Source: Nitrospira sp.
Lineage (GTDB): Bacteria > Nitrospirota > Nitrospiria > Nitrospirales > Nitrospiraceae
Reading direction: 5' to 3'
NCBI GenBank assembly: GCA_030123565.1
Contig: CP126122.1
Coordinates: 2,057,001-2,121,000 of the forward strand
DNA length: 64,000 bases
Position numbers and translations under genes: made by a program. The notes beneath the pieces were generated by a model. That model saw nothing but the letters and a program-made list of their open reading frames with translations, was not told the DNA's origin and made no database searches. This document shows, piece by piece, positions 9,583 through 19,251 of this stretch (position 1 is its first letter; each line of letters opens with the position of its first letter).

Positions 9583-10476
9583 ATGGAACTTGGATTTATC
9601 GGGCTCGGCAAGATGGGCATGAACATGGTGACCCGCCTGCAACAGGGGCGCCACCGCGTCGTCGTCTATGATCGCACCTCCGACCTCGTGACACAGGCGG
9701 TGGGCAAGGGCTGTGTCGGCGCCTCGTCCCTGAGCGACCTCGTCGCAAAATTGGCGGCCCCGCGCGCCGTCTGGATCATGGTGCCGTCGGGAACTCCGAC
9801 GGAAGAAACCGTTCAAGCCATCGGCGCCCTGCTGCAACCGGGCGACACGATCATCGACGGTGGCAACACGCGGTTCCACGACGATACCCGCCGCGCCGCC
9901 GACCTGAAGAAAAAAGGGATTCACTATGTCGATGTCGGGACCAGCGGCGGAATCTGGGGGCTGACGGTCGGCTACTGCCTCATGGTCGGAGGCGAGGACG
10001 AACCGGTCCGACGGCTGACACCGATCTTCCAAACCTTGGCGCCCGAGGAGGGCTGGGCCCACATGGGAGCCCACGGCGCCGGCCACTACGTAAAAATGGT
10101 GCACAACGGCATCGAGTACAGCATGATGCAGGGCTATGCCGAGGGCTTCGAACTGATGGCGAAAAGCGAATACCGGCTGGACCTTGGCAAGATCGCCGAT
10201 GTCTGGATGCACGGCAGCGTGGTGCGCTCCTGGCTCCTCGAACTGGCGGCCGGCGCGTTGAAACAGGATCCCAAGCTCGAGAAGCTGAAAGGCTACGTGC
10301 AGGATTCCGGCGAGGGACGCTGGATGATCCAAGATGCGATCGACAAGGACGTGCCGGTCCCCACCCTGACGGCGGCCCTGTTCACGCGCTTCCGGTCGCG
10401 TCAGGAAGAATCGTTCGCAGAAAAAATGTTGGCGGCGCTACGCAACGCCTTCGGCGGGCATAGCGTTCGACGTTGA
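9583..10476 (+). CDS. gnd: 6-phosphogluconate dehydrogenase, decarboxylating (short form)
   Basis: The enzyme oxidises 6-phosphogluconate to ribulose 5-phosphate and CO2. At 297 residues it is the short (GndA/YqeC-like) form. The NAD(P)-binding loop is GLGKMGMNM at the N-terminus. The catalytic lysine region reads GHYVKMVHNGIEY, with the conserved His-Asn after the Lys. An AGAGG ribosome site lies just upstream of ATG 9583. It lies 27 bp before zwf on the same strand, so the two oxidative pentose phosphate steps appear to be in one operon. Confidence 0.95.
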   Translation: MELGFIGLGKMGMNMVTRLQQGRHRVVVYDRTSDLVTQAVGKGCVGASSLSDLVAKLAAPRAVWIMVPSGTPTEETVQAIGALLQPGDTIIDGGNTRFHDDTRRAADLKKKGIHYVDVGTSGGIWGLTVGYCLMVGGEDEPVRRLTPIFQTLAPEEGWAHMGAHGAGHYVKMVHNGIEYSMMQGYAEGFELMAKSEYRLDLGKIADVWMHGSVVRSWLLELAAGALKQDPKLEKLKGYVQDSGEGRWMIQDAIDKDVPVPTLTAALFTRFRSRQEESFAEKMLAALRNAFGGHSVRR

Positions 10477-10503
10477 GGCCTTCCACCACCGGATACCGAC
10501 ACC

Positions 10504-12048
10504 ATGCCTTCTCCAACGACTCCAGTCGACATCCAGCCCCTCCCGGAAACCGTCGTACCGGTCGAGCCCTGTACCCTCGTCATTTTCGGCGGCTCGGGAG
10601 ACCTCGCCCGGCGGCGCCTCATTCCGGCGCTCTATAACCTGCTGCTCGACGGACTGTTGCCGTCCAAATATGCGGTCATCGGTTTGGGCCGCAAACCGAT
10701 GGGAGATGAGGAATTCCGCGACCTCGTGCGCGAAGGAGTCGTCAAACATTCGCGTCAAGCGCTGGTCCAGGACACCTGGCAGGAGTTCGAGCGACATCTG
10801 TTCTACATTCCCGGCGAAAACGACGACCCGCAGACCTACGCGGCGCTCCGCGCCAGGGCCGAACAAATCGAACGCACCAAGCAGCTGCCAGGCAACCGCA
10901 TTTTTTATTTGAGCATCCCGCCGAGTTCCTTTGCTTCGGTCTGCGAAGGGTTGGCCCAGGCCGGCCTGGCGACCCAGCCCGCCGCCGCATCGCCTTACTC
11001 GCGCATCATCGTCGAGAAGCCGGTGGGACGTGATCTGGCCTCCGCCCAGCAGATCAACGAAGTGACCGGCAAGGTCTTCGACGAGTCGCAAATTTTCCGC
11101 ATCGACCATTATCTGGGGAAGGAGACGGTCCAGAACCTGATGGTGGTCCGTTTCGCCAACAGCATCTTCGAACCGATCTGGAACCACAAGTACATCGATC
11201 ACGTCCAGATCACCGTCAGCGAAGCGGAAGGAGTCGGAACCAGGGCCAGTTATTATGAAGAGGCCGGCGCTTTGCGGGACATGGTCCAGAACCACCTGCT
11301 GCAACTCCTCTGTCTCGTGGCGATGGAGCCGCCCTACTCGCTCGATCCCAACGTCGTCCGCAATGCCAAGATGGAGGTGCTGCGCTGCCTCCGTCCGATC
11401 GTCGGCAAGGAGGTCGCGCAGTTTACCGTGCGGGCGCAGTACGCGGAGGGAACCGCACATGACCAGCAAGTGCCGGGATACCGTCGGGAGAAGGGCGTCA
11501 ACCCGAACTCCACCACGGAGACCTATGTGGCGGTCAAGGCGTTCGTCGAGAATTGGCGCTGGTCCGGCGTGCCCTTTTACCTGCGCACCGGCAAGGCCCT
11601 GCCCAAGCGGGCCAGCGAGGTCGCCGTCCAGTTCAAGGACATTCCGCAAATCCTGTTCAACACGGACCCCGCCCATCCCCAACCGGCGAACGTCCTGACC
11701 CTGCGGATCCAGCCGGATGAGGGCCTCTCGCTCCGCATCATCTCGCGGGTGCCAGGCACACGCGCACAAACCCACCCCGTGGAAATGGACTTCCAATACA
11801 GCGACGTATTCGGACGTCCGTCCCCGGAAGCCTACGAACGGTTGCTGCTCGACGTCATGGGCGGCGATGCGTCCCGTTTCATGCGCCGCGATGCGGTGGA
11901 GGCCTCCTGGGCTTGGGTGACGAAGATTCTCGACGGGTGGTCGCAGCAGAAAGCCCGTTGGTTGCCGGAATACCCGGCGGGAACCTGGGGCCCGGTGGAG
12001 GCCGAACGGATGATTCAGAACGATGGGCGCAGCTGGCGGATCCTCTAG
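10504..12048 (+). CDS. zwf: Glucose-6-phosphate 1-dehydrogenase
   Basis: The enzyme oxidises glucose 6-phosphate to 6-phosphogluconolactone with NADP+. It is 514 residues, the usual size. The coenzyme loop is FGGSGDLARRRL. The substrate and active-site signature RIDHYLGKETVQN holds the catalytic His, and EKPVGRDLASA precedes it. It follows gnd closely. No separate lactonase gene (pgl) is seen nearby. The last 4 bp overlap the end of the convergent thioredoxin gene. Confidence 0.96.
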   Translation: MPSPTTPVDIQPLPETVVPVEPCTLVIFGGSGDLARRRLIPALYNLLLDGLLPSKYAVIGLGRKPMGDEEFRDLVREGVVKHSRQALVQDTWQEFERHLFYIPGENDDPQTYAALRARAEQIERTKQLPGNRIFYLSIPPSSFASVCEGLAQAGLATQPAAASPYSRIIVEKPVGRDLASAQQINEVTGKVFDESQIFRIDHYLGKETVQNLMVVRFANSIFEPIWNHKYIDHVQITVSEAEGVGTRASYYEEAGALRDMVQNHLLQLLCLVAMEPPYSLDPNVVRNAKMEVLRCLRPIVGKEVAQFTVRAQYAEGTAHDQQVPGYRREKGVNPNSTTETYVAVKAFVENWRWSGVPFYLRTGKALPKRASEVAVQFKDIPQILFNTDPAHPQPANVLTLRIQPDEGLSLRIISRVPGTRAQTHPVEMDFQYSDVFGRPSPEAYERLLLDVMGGDASRFMRRDAVEASWAWVTKILDGWSQQKARWLPEYPAGTWGPVEAERMIQNDGRSWRIL

Positions 12049-12359
12049 ACGGGAGGCAGTTGTTTTCTGATCTCGTCCTTCTTGCCGATCCCTCCGATAA
12101 ACCGCACGAACTCTCCTCGCTCGAACAGGGCCAGCGCCGGCAATGAACTGATTTCCAACTCGGCGGGAATCTGAAAATTCTCCTGCACGTTCATCTTCAG
12201 GATCGTCACCCTCTGTCCCACCTCGCGCTGCAACTGTTCCAACTCCGACAACAGCGCGCGGCAGTGACCGCAGCCCGGCTGCCAGAATTCGACCAGCACC
12301 GGCCTCAAGGCCTGTTCGACTTCGCGGGCAAAGTCTCGATCGGTGACCTCGCGGATCAT
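12045..12359 (-). CDS. Thioredoxin-family protein with CGHC motif
   Basis: This 104-residue cytoplasmic-looking protein has a thioredoxin fold with the active site WQPGCGHCRAL. CGHC is the PDI-like pair rather than the CGPC of classical thioredoxin. SSLPAL supplies the cis-proline loop. No signal peptide is present. Its start overlaps the stop of the upstream GDSL esterase by 4 bp, so the two are probably coupled. Confidence 0.88.
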   Translation of the reverse strand: MIREVTDRDFAREVEQALRPVLVEFWQPGCGHCRALLSELEQLQREVGQRVTILKMNVQENFQIPAELEISSLPALALFERGEFVRFIGGIGKKDEIRKQLPPV

Positions 12360-13027
12360 GAACCGGCCGGGCCGAAAGGCGTCGGATGGGAAAAGGCGGG
12401 ATCGGCGGCAAACAATTGCTCGTACAGCAGCCTGCCGAAGAGATGGTAGCCGCTCGTCGTCAGGTGGAGTCCGTCGTTCGAGTAGGGCTCGGCAAGCATC
12501 ATCGACTCAGGCTCGGCCGTCGCGGTGAAGAGATCGAACCAGGGCACCCCTTTCCTGACCGCATAGTCCGCGATCAATGCATTCAATCGCTGCCGCCGTT
12601 CAATGTGTGCGGTGAGCCAGGAACCAGCCTCGGGGTTGTCCTTGCCCACCTCGACCCGGATGGAGGGAACCGTGACTGGTACGGGAACGATCGAGGCGGC
12701 TCTCGCCAATTCATACATCTTGGTGAGGTTCCGCATGATCTCCGCAGGCTCCGCATTCCACCCCAGGTCGTTGGTCCCGCCGAGAATGATCACCCACTGC
12801 GGCCGGCGATCAAGCACGTCGGCGCGAAAGCGCAGGACCATTTCGCCGGTCACTTCGCCGCAGATCCCGCTGATCTCCACCAACGCCCGGTTGCCGATCC
12901 GTTCCTGCAGCACCAGACCATAGGGCGTCTCCTCCCCACGAGGATGTGTCGGGCCGGGAGCTTGGTAGCCGGCGGTGAGGCTGTCACCGAAACAGAGGAT
13001 GAGGGGGACGTTGCGCAAGGGTTGCAC
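12356..13027 (-). CDS. SGNH/GDSL-type esterase
   Basis: This 223-residue SGNH hydrolase has block I FGDSLTAGY (nucleophile Ser), a Gly-containing oxyanion segment, block III GGTNDLGWN and block V DGLHLTTSGYH, which supplies the Asp-x-x-His pair. All four SGNH residues are present, so it should be an active lipase, esterase or acyltransferase-type hydrolase. No clear signal peptide is seen. Confidence 0.88.
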   Translation of the reverse strand: MQPLRNVPLILCFGDSLTAGYQAPGPTHPRGEETPYGLVLQERIGNRALVEISGICGEVTGEMVLRFRADVLDRRPQWVIILGGTNDLGWNAEPAEIMRNLTKMYELARAASIVPVPVTVPSIRVEVGKDNPEAGSWLTAHIERRQRLNALIADYAVRKGVPWFDLFTATAEPESMMLAEPYSNDGLHLTTSGYHLFGRLLYEQLFAADPAFSHPTPFGPAGS

Positions 13028-13136
13028 AGGAAGATTCTACCGGCTCGGAGGACGCCGCGCAATGTGCAGACGCAGCGCCTGCGAGGAGCGCCTATTTCCT
13101 TGACGAAGAAGGAGGCTCGGGGTACGACTGACACAT

Positions 13137-14975
13137 ATGGAATCTCCCAAGCCTCCTGAGAGCCACAGTCCCCCCAAACCCTTCATGAAAGAGGGAGCCG
13201 ATCCGGAACTGATTTCGGTCAAGCAACTGCTCAAACTGCTCGACAAGGCAGCCAAATCCGCCCGAACCTACGGCGCCAAGAATCCGGTGGCGCAGCGGTT
13301 TTTTCAGCAGTTTTACGACAACCTCACGACCCATCTCGAGCAATACGCCCGCCTCGCCTTTCTGGTACAAGGCAATCAATTGTTTTTCAAAGACGAAGTC
13401 GTCTACCAGCCGGAGAGCGACGCGACCGGAGAGAGTATCGCATTCAAGATGTACGCGGATGGGATCCGCGAAATTACCTTCCAACAAGGCCTCACACAGG
13501 AGGACCTCTCCTTCTTCCTGGATGCTTTGTGGGGAATGTCCTCCGGTGAGCCGGGGACGGAAGACGAGGCGGCGGGCCAGGACGATGACGACGACATCGT
13601 CACCCGTTTGTGGGCCAAGAATCTCGATACCATCACGCTCGTCACCGCGGAAGAACTGGTCCGGTCCTCCGGCTTCGGATTCGACGTGTTCGAATTGCAG
13701 ACGCAGGGCTATATGAACATGCCGGTGACCTCGTTGCGCGAACTCCTCGATCGTGAACGCGCCACGAGGTCCCGCGAGAAAGAGCGCAAGGCCGACCGAG
13801 AGGGTGGGACGACCGACGCCGGCGGGAACCGGCGCGTTCAATCCAATGTGGTCGGGTATGAAGTCTCACGACAAGAACTCGATGCGCTGGCTGAGGAAAT
13901 CAAGAATGAAACCGGCCGTGACGCCACACTCTACGTCCTCGACATATTGACGGCGGTGTTGGCCTCCGAGCAATCCACGGTGCTGTTGAACAAACTCTTC
14001 GAAGTCTGGGACGAGGTCCTTGAAGTGCTCATCCGCAACGGGCAATGGACGGTGCTCGAAACCGTGTTGACCTTGCTGCAGGATACCGAGGCGGTTCGCC
14101 CTGATCTTTCGGAGCCCCACAAGCAACAGACCGCCGGACTGCTGGAAGGATTGCCACGTCCAGAAAGATTGAAAGCCATCGGCATCTATCTCAACCGGAC
14201 GCCCCATGCAAAAACAGAAGGACTGCTCACCCTTCTTCTTATGATGAATAAAGATGCGGTCCCTGGACTCTGCACCCTGTTGGCCGGTTTGGAAGTACCT
14301 GCGCATCAGGCGGTCGTCATGGAGGCGTTGCAGACCATCGCCAAAGACAATGCCGAACCGATCGTACGAGGTTTGACCGACAAGCGGCCGGCCTATGTGA
14401 AGAATTTACTGACGCTCATTACCCGATGGAACGACCCTCGCTTCGCCGACAGCGTGGAGAAAGCCCTGCGCCATCCGGACGCCGGCGTACGGCGAGAGGT
14501 GCTTCGACTGCTGGCGCTCCTCCGTCCCTCCGGCAACGGTACCAAATTGGTCGGTCTCCTCAGCGACGGGGATGAGACGGTCCGCCTCACGGCCATGAAG
14601 GTCCTGGCCGGCGGGCAGTACAGCGCTCCCTTTCTTGTCTGGGCGCCTTTCGTGACGACCGAAGGCTTTCATGAACGTTCGTCGGCGGAGAAACGGGCGA
14701 TCTATCTCGCCATGAAACAGACCGCCGCAGACGAAGCGGTTCCCTACTGGCAAGGACTGTTGACGGAATGGTCCTGGACCGGCCGAAAAAAGAAGGAAGA
14801 GCTCGCGCTGCTCGCGGCGGACATTCTCGGGAAGCTCGCGACGCCGGCGGCCGTGGCGGCCCTGGAAATCGGCCAGAAAAAAGGCGGGGCAGCCGTCAGG
14901 CAAGCCTGTGGAGCGGCCCTCTCCGTCGCCGGTCGCCAGCAACGGCAGCCCTTGCCGTCGGCGGCGAATTCCTAA
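13137..14975 (+). CDS. HEAT-repeat protein
   Basis: This is a 612-residue soluble protein. The N-terminal 190 residues form a distinct domain with an acidic run (DDDDD). A charged linker rich in Arg and Glu follows. From about residue 240 to the end there are HEAT/armadillo-like helical pairs (for example HPDAGVRREVLRLLALL and SDGDETVRLTAMKVL). HEAT arrays are protein-interaction scaffolds. It is followed after 16 bp by an HD-GYP protein, so the two are likely expressed and may act together. Confidence 0.8.
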   Translation: MESPKPPESHSPPKPFMKEGADPELISVKQLLKLLDKAAKSARTYGAKNPVAQRFFQQFYDNLTTHLEQYARLAFLVQGNQLFFKDEVVYQPESDATGESIAFKMYADGIREITFQQGLTQEDLSFFLDALWGMSSGEPGTEDEAAGQDDDDDIVTRLWAKNLDTITLVTAEELVRSSGFGFDVFELQTQGYMNMPVTSLRELLDRERATRSREKERKADREGGTTDAGGNRRVQSNVVGYEVSRQELDALAEEIKNETGRDATLYVLDILTAVLASEQSTVLLNKLFEVWDEVLEVLIRNGQWTVLETVLTLLQDTEAVRPDLSEPHKQQTAGLLEGLPRPERLKAIGIYLNRTPHAKTEGLLTLLLMMNKDAVPGLCTLLAGLEVPAHQAVVMEALQTIAKDNAEPIVRGLTDKRPAYVKNLLTLITRWNDPRFADSVEKALRHPDAGVRREVLRLLALLRPSGNGTKLVGLLSDGDETVRLTAMKVLAGGQYSAPFLVWAPFVTTEGFHERSSAEKRAIYLAMKQTAADEAVPYWQGLLTEWSWTGRKKKEELALLAADILGKLATPAAVAALEIGQKKGGAAVRQACGAALSVAGRQQRQPLPSAANS

Positions 14976-14991
14976 TGAGAGGACCACAGCT

Positions 14992-16590
14992 GTGAGCGAT
15001 TCGCAGTCCCCTGGCCGACCGATTCCGACCACGGACGGAGCCCATCCGATCCTCACCCATGAGCGGTCGCTGGCGAACAAGATCGCCAAAGGGTCCGAGG
15101 CCGGCGACATCCTCGACCAGCAGCTGGCCATGCTGGGCATTCAACTGGTGACGCAGTTGAACGTCCTGATCAAAACCTCCCGGATTCACGGACGCACCAA
15201 CGCGGCGCTGGACAAGCCCGTGGACTCCATGCTGACGTTGGTGAAGACGCTGGCCGTGGATGGCCCGGTGGTGCTGCGGTTGCAGAACGATTTCCTCTTC
15301 CTCGGCGACAGCCATCTCAAGATGAGTTCGCAGCAGATGCAGGTCTTTTCCAGCATCATCGACGTGCTGAACAAATGGAAAGTCGGCGGGCTGTCGTTTT
15401 CCTCGGTGGTGGAGTCCAAAGACCTGCGGGAATTCGCCTATCTTTTCGTCAGCCTCGATCCGGAGAAACATGCCCTCACGGATCTGCAGCAGGCCCTGGA
15501 GGCCGCAGGGGTTAAGGGTATCGAACTGGAAGAACCGCGCGTACTCCAAGTTCGACAAGTCAACGAGGCGCAGTCTGGTGGAGGATCGATAGGGTCGAAC
15601 ACGGGAGCTGCTCTCAACGGGTCGGACGATCTCAAACACAAAAGCAAGGCCATCGCCAAAGGCGGATACGCGAAGGCGGCATCGGCGGTCGGCGATTTGG
15701 TCCAGAACGTCCGGACCGGCGGGACCGTCAGCTTCAAACAGGCCAAACGCGCGATTCAGAACATCGTCGAACTGATGAAGCAGGATGAATCCACCCTGTT
15801 GGGATTGACCACCCTTCGCTGCCACGACCAATATACACACAACCATTCCGTCAACGTGGCCCTGCTGGCGATGGCCCTCGGGAATCGGGCGGGCTACCCG
15901 AAAGTCGAATTGGCCGACCTCGGATTGGCGGCGCTGTTTCACGACGTGGGAAAGTGTGCCATCGCCTTGGAAATCTTGAACAAGCCCGGGGAATTCACGC
16001 AGGAAGAATGGGCCGTCATGCGTTCACACCCGATCGAAGGCGTCTTCACGCTCGTCAGGTCGCGGGGCATCCACAATGTGCCGGCTCGGATGGCGGCGGC
16101 GTCCTTCGAACACCATATGAACTACGACTATTCCGGCTACCCGAAACTCCTCGTGCCCTGGACGCAAACGGTCGCCAGTCGAATCATCACCATCGCCGAT
16201 TGTTACGACGCCATGACCTCTTCCCGCGTGTATCGTCGGGAACCGATGTCGCCGGCGAACGTGCTCAAGTTCATGTTCAACAAGAGCGGACAGTCGTTCG
16301 ATCCGGTGCTGCTCAAGCTCTTCGTCAATTGCGTCGGTATCGTGCCGATCGGCAGCCTCGTCAGGCTCGATTCCGGACCGCTGGCGGTGGTGATCAAACC
16401 GGCCAAGGAGAGGGAACAGGCCGAACGGCCGTTGGTGAGGGTGATTACGGATGAGGACGGAGCGCCGATCGAACAGGGTTCCGAACTCGACCTTACCGAA
16501 CAGGATGAGACCGGAACCTACAGGCACAGCATCGTGCAACTCGTGGACAACGCCGAGTACCGTTTCGACACCAGCCGCTATTTCGTGTAA
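14992..16590 (+). CDS. HD-GYP domain protein (probable c-di-GMP phosphodiesterase)
   Basis: The GTG start at 14992 gives 532 residues, with GAGAGGA about 10 bases upstream. The N-terminal half (to about residue 250) is unrecognised. The HD-GYP core follows: HDQYTHNHSVNVA, then FHDVGKC carrying the metal-binding HD pair, then HPIEG and EHHMNYDYSGYP with an intact GYP. The usual HHERWDGSGYP is altered to HHMNYDYSGYP. It lacks a receiver domain, so it is probably controlled through the upstream HEAT protein or its own N-terminus. Confidence 0.88.
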   Translation: MSDSQSPGRPIPTTDGAHPILTHERSLANKIAKGSEAGDILDQQLAMLGIQLVTQLNVLIKTSRIHGRTNAALDKPVDSMLTLVKTLAVDGPVVLRLQNDFLFLGDSHLKMSSQQMQVFSSIIDVLNKWKVGGLSFSSVVESKDLREFAYLFVSLDPEKHALTDLQQALEAAGVKGIELEEPRVLQVRQVNEAQSGGGSIGSNTGAALNGSDDLKHKSKAIAKGGYAKAASAVGDLVQNVRTGGTVSFKQAKRAIQNIVELMKQDESTLLGLTTLRCHDQYTHNHSVNVALLAMALGNRAGYPKVELADLGLAALFHDVGKCAIALEILNKPGEFTQEEWAVMRSHPIEGVFTLVRSRGIHNVPARMAAASFEHHMNYDYSGYPKLLVPWTQTVASRIITIADCYDAMTSSRVYRREPMSPANVLKFMFNKSGQSFDPVLLKLFVNCVGIVPIGSLVRLDSGPLAVVIKPAKEREQAERPLVRVITDEDGAPIEQGSELDLTEQDETGTYRHSIVQLVDNAEYRFDTSRYFV

Positions 16591-16626
16591 GGCCTTCGAC
16601 CTATCCCGACGCCCCTCCTTGAACCA

Positions 16627-17028
16627 CTACCGTTTGCTTTCCGGCGGCGGCCAATCCATTTCGGCTTGCCTCCCGCAATAAAAACAGGCCAACCGGTATT
16701 TGGCCTTGCGGCGCGGATTCGGCATCGAGATGAACACCACCGGCGTGTCATCGAACGGGCAGACCGGCTGCTGATGCATGAGATGTTCGTCGGCCATCAA
16801 CTCCAGCGAGGCATTGTCCCACGGAGGAGTCGCCTGTTCGCAACCGGTGACTCTGGTCTGCCAGCCGCACCGTTCGCATTTCACATCGAAGGTTTTGATT
16901 CGATCGCGCGTCTGGGACTGGTCGATCGTGTCAACCGGCCCCGGGCAGCCGGCGCGCTCGCAGCCGATGGCTTCATGTTGAAGCGCTTTCACGAACAGAC
17001 GATGGGCCCGCTGCTGATCCGAAGACAT
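16627..17028 (-). CDS. Hypothetical protein with CxxC pairs
   Basis: This 133-residue protein has several cysteine pairs (CERAGC, CERCGW, CFYCG) that probably bind zinc. No family was recognised. It faces the OmpH gene and is convergent with the HD-GYP gene, 36 bp away. Confidence 0.7.
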   Translation of the reverse strand: MSSDQQRAHRLFVKALQHEAIGCERAGCPGPVDTIDQSQTRDRIKTFDVKCERCGWQTRVTGCEQATPPWDNASLELMADEHLMHQQPVCPFDDTPVVFISMPNPRRKAKYRLACFYCGRQAEMDWPPPESKR

Positions 17029-17233
17029 CGGTGACTCCTTTCTCGCTCAGACGGTCGACGCCACGGCCGGTGCGGCGGGGCTGCGACCGACCTGCGTGGC
17101 TTATAGCCGTCGCCGGCACCCCTGTCAAATCTCTCCGCGAGCTTGCACGGACCTCCTTGACACGTTATTCCCCGGCGGCTATTCTCCCAAGGCTTCTGAG
17201 AAGGACATTTCATTCGGCGAAAGGAGTCCGGAG

Positions 17234-17791
17234 ATGGGTGTGAAGCGGCAAGGAACAGGCCTGCGAGCGGCGATGATCGGTGTGTTCGTCGCAGCGATCC
17301 TTGGCTTGGTCTCAACGAGCCCGGCGGCGGAATTCAAGATGGGGGTCATCGATCCCCAGGTGGTTCTGGAGAAAAGCAAAGCCGGCAAGCGGGCACTGGA
17401 CGGGTTGCGGGAATACGTGGCGACGCGTCAAAAGCTGTTGTCGCGGGACGAAGAAGAACTGCGCAATACCGAAAAGCAGCTCAAAGAGCAGGCCTCCAAG
17501 CTGAGCGAGGCCGAAAAGAAAGAGAAGGAAACATCCTTTCGCAGCAAGATTCAGGACTACCAAAAGCGCGCCCAGGAGTTCAATCAAGAGCTGCAGGGGA
17601 AGCAAAAGGAACTCGTGGACGAGTACATGAAGAAGATCGCCGTGGCCACACAAACGGTCGCGGATAAGGGCGGCTATCAATTGGTGCTCGACAAGGGCAG
17701 CGAACAAACGGTAAAGATCGTGATCTTCAACAAAGACACGATCGATTTGACCGAACAGGTCATCAAGGAATTCGACCGCACGAACAAGTAA
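17234..17791 (+). CDS. OmpH/Skp-family periplasmic chaperone
   Basis: ATG 17234 follows a GGAGTCCGGAG ribosome site and gives 185 residues. An N-terminal signal peptide ends at about SPAAEF. The mature start KMGVIDPQVVLEKSKAGK matches the Skp/OmpH head strand. A long charged coiled-coil region (residues 60-140) forms the tentacle-like helices. A terminal VLDKGSEQTVKIVIFN strand and helix complete the domain. Skp binds unfolded outer membrane proteins in the periplasm. Confidence 0.88.
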   Translation: MGVKRQGTGLRAAMIGVFVAAILGLVSTSPAAEFKMGVIDPQVVLEKSKAGKRALDGLREYVATRQKLLSRDEEELRNTEKQLKEQASKLSEAEKKEKETSFRSKIQDYQKRAQEFNQELQGKQKELVDEYMKKIAVATQTVADKGGYQLVLDKGSEQTVKIVIFNKDTIDLTEQVIKEFDRTNK

Positions 17792-17794
17792 CGG

Positions 17795-18865
17795 TTACAG
17801 GCTGAGCAAATCCCGCCTGATGTGCTCCACCAGCCGAATGAACGCTGGTGGAGCCTCGTCTACCGCTTCGCTCACCACTTCGATGTCGCGTCCGGAGCCG
17901 GCGCCCAGCCCGAGTGCAGCCGCGTGCTTGACCTGTCGCTGCTCTTCGATCCGCCTACCCTGGAGTTTCGGCCAGCTGCCGAACGACCGCAGCAGGGCGA
18001 TCGCCACCACATCCACCGCGACACGATCACCGCTGCAGACCAACACATCGGTCTGCGCCGCGGTGCCGGAAGTCGGACCGCCTTCGATCATGGTCGTTGT
18101 GCCGTCGGCCACGGTCAGCGTGGGATGCACGGCAAGGTTCAATTCGGCGATCCGTTCATGCCAGTCTCCGGTCCAGAAGGTCACGGACGGTCGATACCGC
18201 GGATGAACGGCGCCGACGAAGTTTTTCAAACTGCAGGAAAACTCCGCAAAGCGATGGGTCTTGATGACCGGCAGATTGATCACGATGTCGGCCTCGTAGA
18301 CCGGCCTGGAAAAATAAAATTGCGTGAGGGCCTTGGCCTGCGGCGGCTCAAGCCGCACCCAGGGTTCATCTTCCAGGGCCAAAACCTTGGCACCGGCCGC
18401 TTCCGCCGCAGCCCGGATTCCTGTGCTGGTCAAATTGGCGGACGTCGGAAGCCGGATGATTCCGGAACCATCGGCCACCACCACCTCAGCAGCCCCGTTC
18501 GCCCGTACCATCTCCGCCATCGCTGTAACCACTTGTGGGTTGGTCGTGGTGGGAGGCGGCCGGTCATTCAGCACATTGGGTTTGAGAAGCACGCGTTTCC
18601 CGCGCAGGCTCAATCGATCGATCCCGCCGAGCAGCTCGATGGCGCGCCGGAGCATGAAGCGCGGATCCGTGCCATAGACGATCACCACCAACGAACGACC
18701 GTCTCGTGTAAATAGATTCGCTGGAATGGGCTTGGGAGACACCAGAGGCCCCTCTGGCTCGAAAAGCAAGTGGCGAAGGATGTTCCGCGGCGATCGCAAG
18801 AATGCCGGGAGTAACAGAAGTCCGAACCCTGCGTTGTTGAAGAATTCGCGCCTGGAAAACGCCAT
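17795..18865 (-). CDS. DUF362-domain protein with Tat-like signal
   Basis: This 356-residue protein starts SRREFF, a Tat-type twin-arginine motif, followed by a hydrophobic stretch, so it is probably exported folded. The rest matches the DUF362 family (GKRVLLKPNVL, VVADGSGI, INLPVIKTH, SCSLKNFVGAVHP). No ferredoxin-type Cys clusters are seen. The rhodanese gene is 3 bp upstream on the same strand, so the two form an operon. Confidence 0.8.
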   Translation of the reverse strand: MAFSRREFFNNAGFGLLLLPAFLRSPRNILRHLLFEPEGPLVSPKPIPANLFTRDGRSLVVIVYGTDPRFMLRRAIELLGGIDRLSLRGKRVLLKPNVLNDRPPPTTTNPQVVTAMAEMVRANGAAEVVVADGSGIIRLPTSANLTSTGIRAAAEAAGAKVLALEDEPWVRLEPPQAKALTQFYFSRPVYEADIVINLPVIKTHRFAEFSCSLKNFVGAVHPRYRPSVTFWTGDWHERIAELNLAVHPTLTVADGTTTMIEGGPTSGTAAQTDVLVCSGDRVAVDVVAIALLRSFGSWPKLQGRRIEEQRQVKHAAALGLGAGSGRDIEVVSEAVDEAPPAFIRLVEHIRRDLLSL

Positions 18866-18868
18866 ACG

Positions 18869-19249
18869 TTAGGGGCGACGGCCCTTCTCGATGGGATAGC
18901 CTGCTGCGCGCCAGGCCTTGATGCCGCCGTCCATCGACAGCACATCGGTATAGCCCATGTGCCGGAGACTGTCCGCCGCCAAGGCCGACCGGTAGCCGCC
19001 CCCGCAGTACAGGACGATCGGCTCCTGTTTATTCGGAACCACCGTTTCGATATCCCGTTCGATGATGCCCTTGCCGAGGTGGATCGCCCCCGCCGCATGG
19101 TCTTGCTCATATTCGTTGTCCTCACGGACATCGACGAAGTGGAACCGTTCGGCGCGATCCAGTCTGGCCTTCACATCGTTCACGGTACATTCGCGCACCC
19201 GTTGCTTCGCCTCTTCCACGATTTTCAAGAAACCAGGGTTATGTTGCAC
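18869..19249 (-). CDS. Rhodanese-like sulfurtransferase
   Basis: This single-domain rhodanese has 126 residues. Conserved parts are FVDVREDNEYEQDH, GAIHLGKG and the active loop YCGGGYRS with the persulfide-bearing Cys. MDGGIKAWRAAGYP closes the domain. It sits between the radical SAM gene (2-bp gap) and the DUF362 gene (3-bp gap), so the three are co-transcribed. Confidence 0.9.
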   Translation of the reverse strand: MQHNPGFLKIVEEAKQRVRECTVNDVKARLDRAERFHFVDVREDNEYEQDHAAGAIHLGKGIIERDIETVVPNKQEPIVLYCGGGYRSALAADSLRHMGYTDVLSMDGGIKAWRAAGYPIEKGRRP

Positions 19250-19251
19250 GG

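Noticed and set aside
10438..12411. 657-residue open frame opposite zwf
   Set aside because: It mirrors the highly codon-biased zwf gene and the thioredoxin end; no family features are present.
16024..16539. Minus-strand 171-residue frame within the HD-GYP gene
   Set aside because: Shadow of the HD-GYP coding sequence with no recognisable fold.
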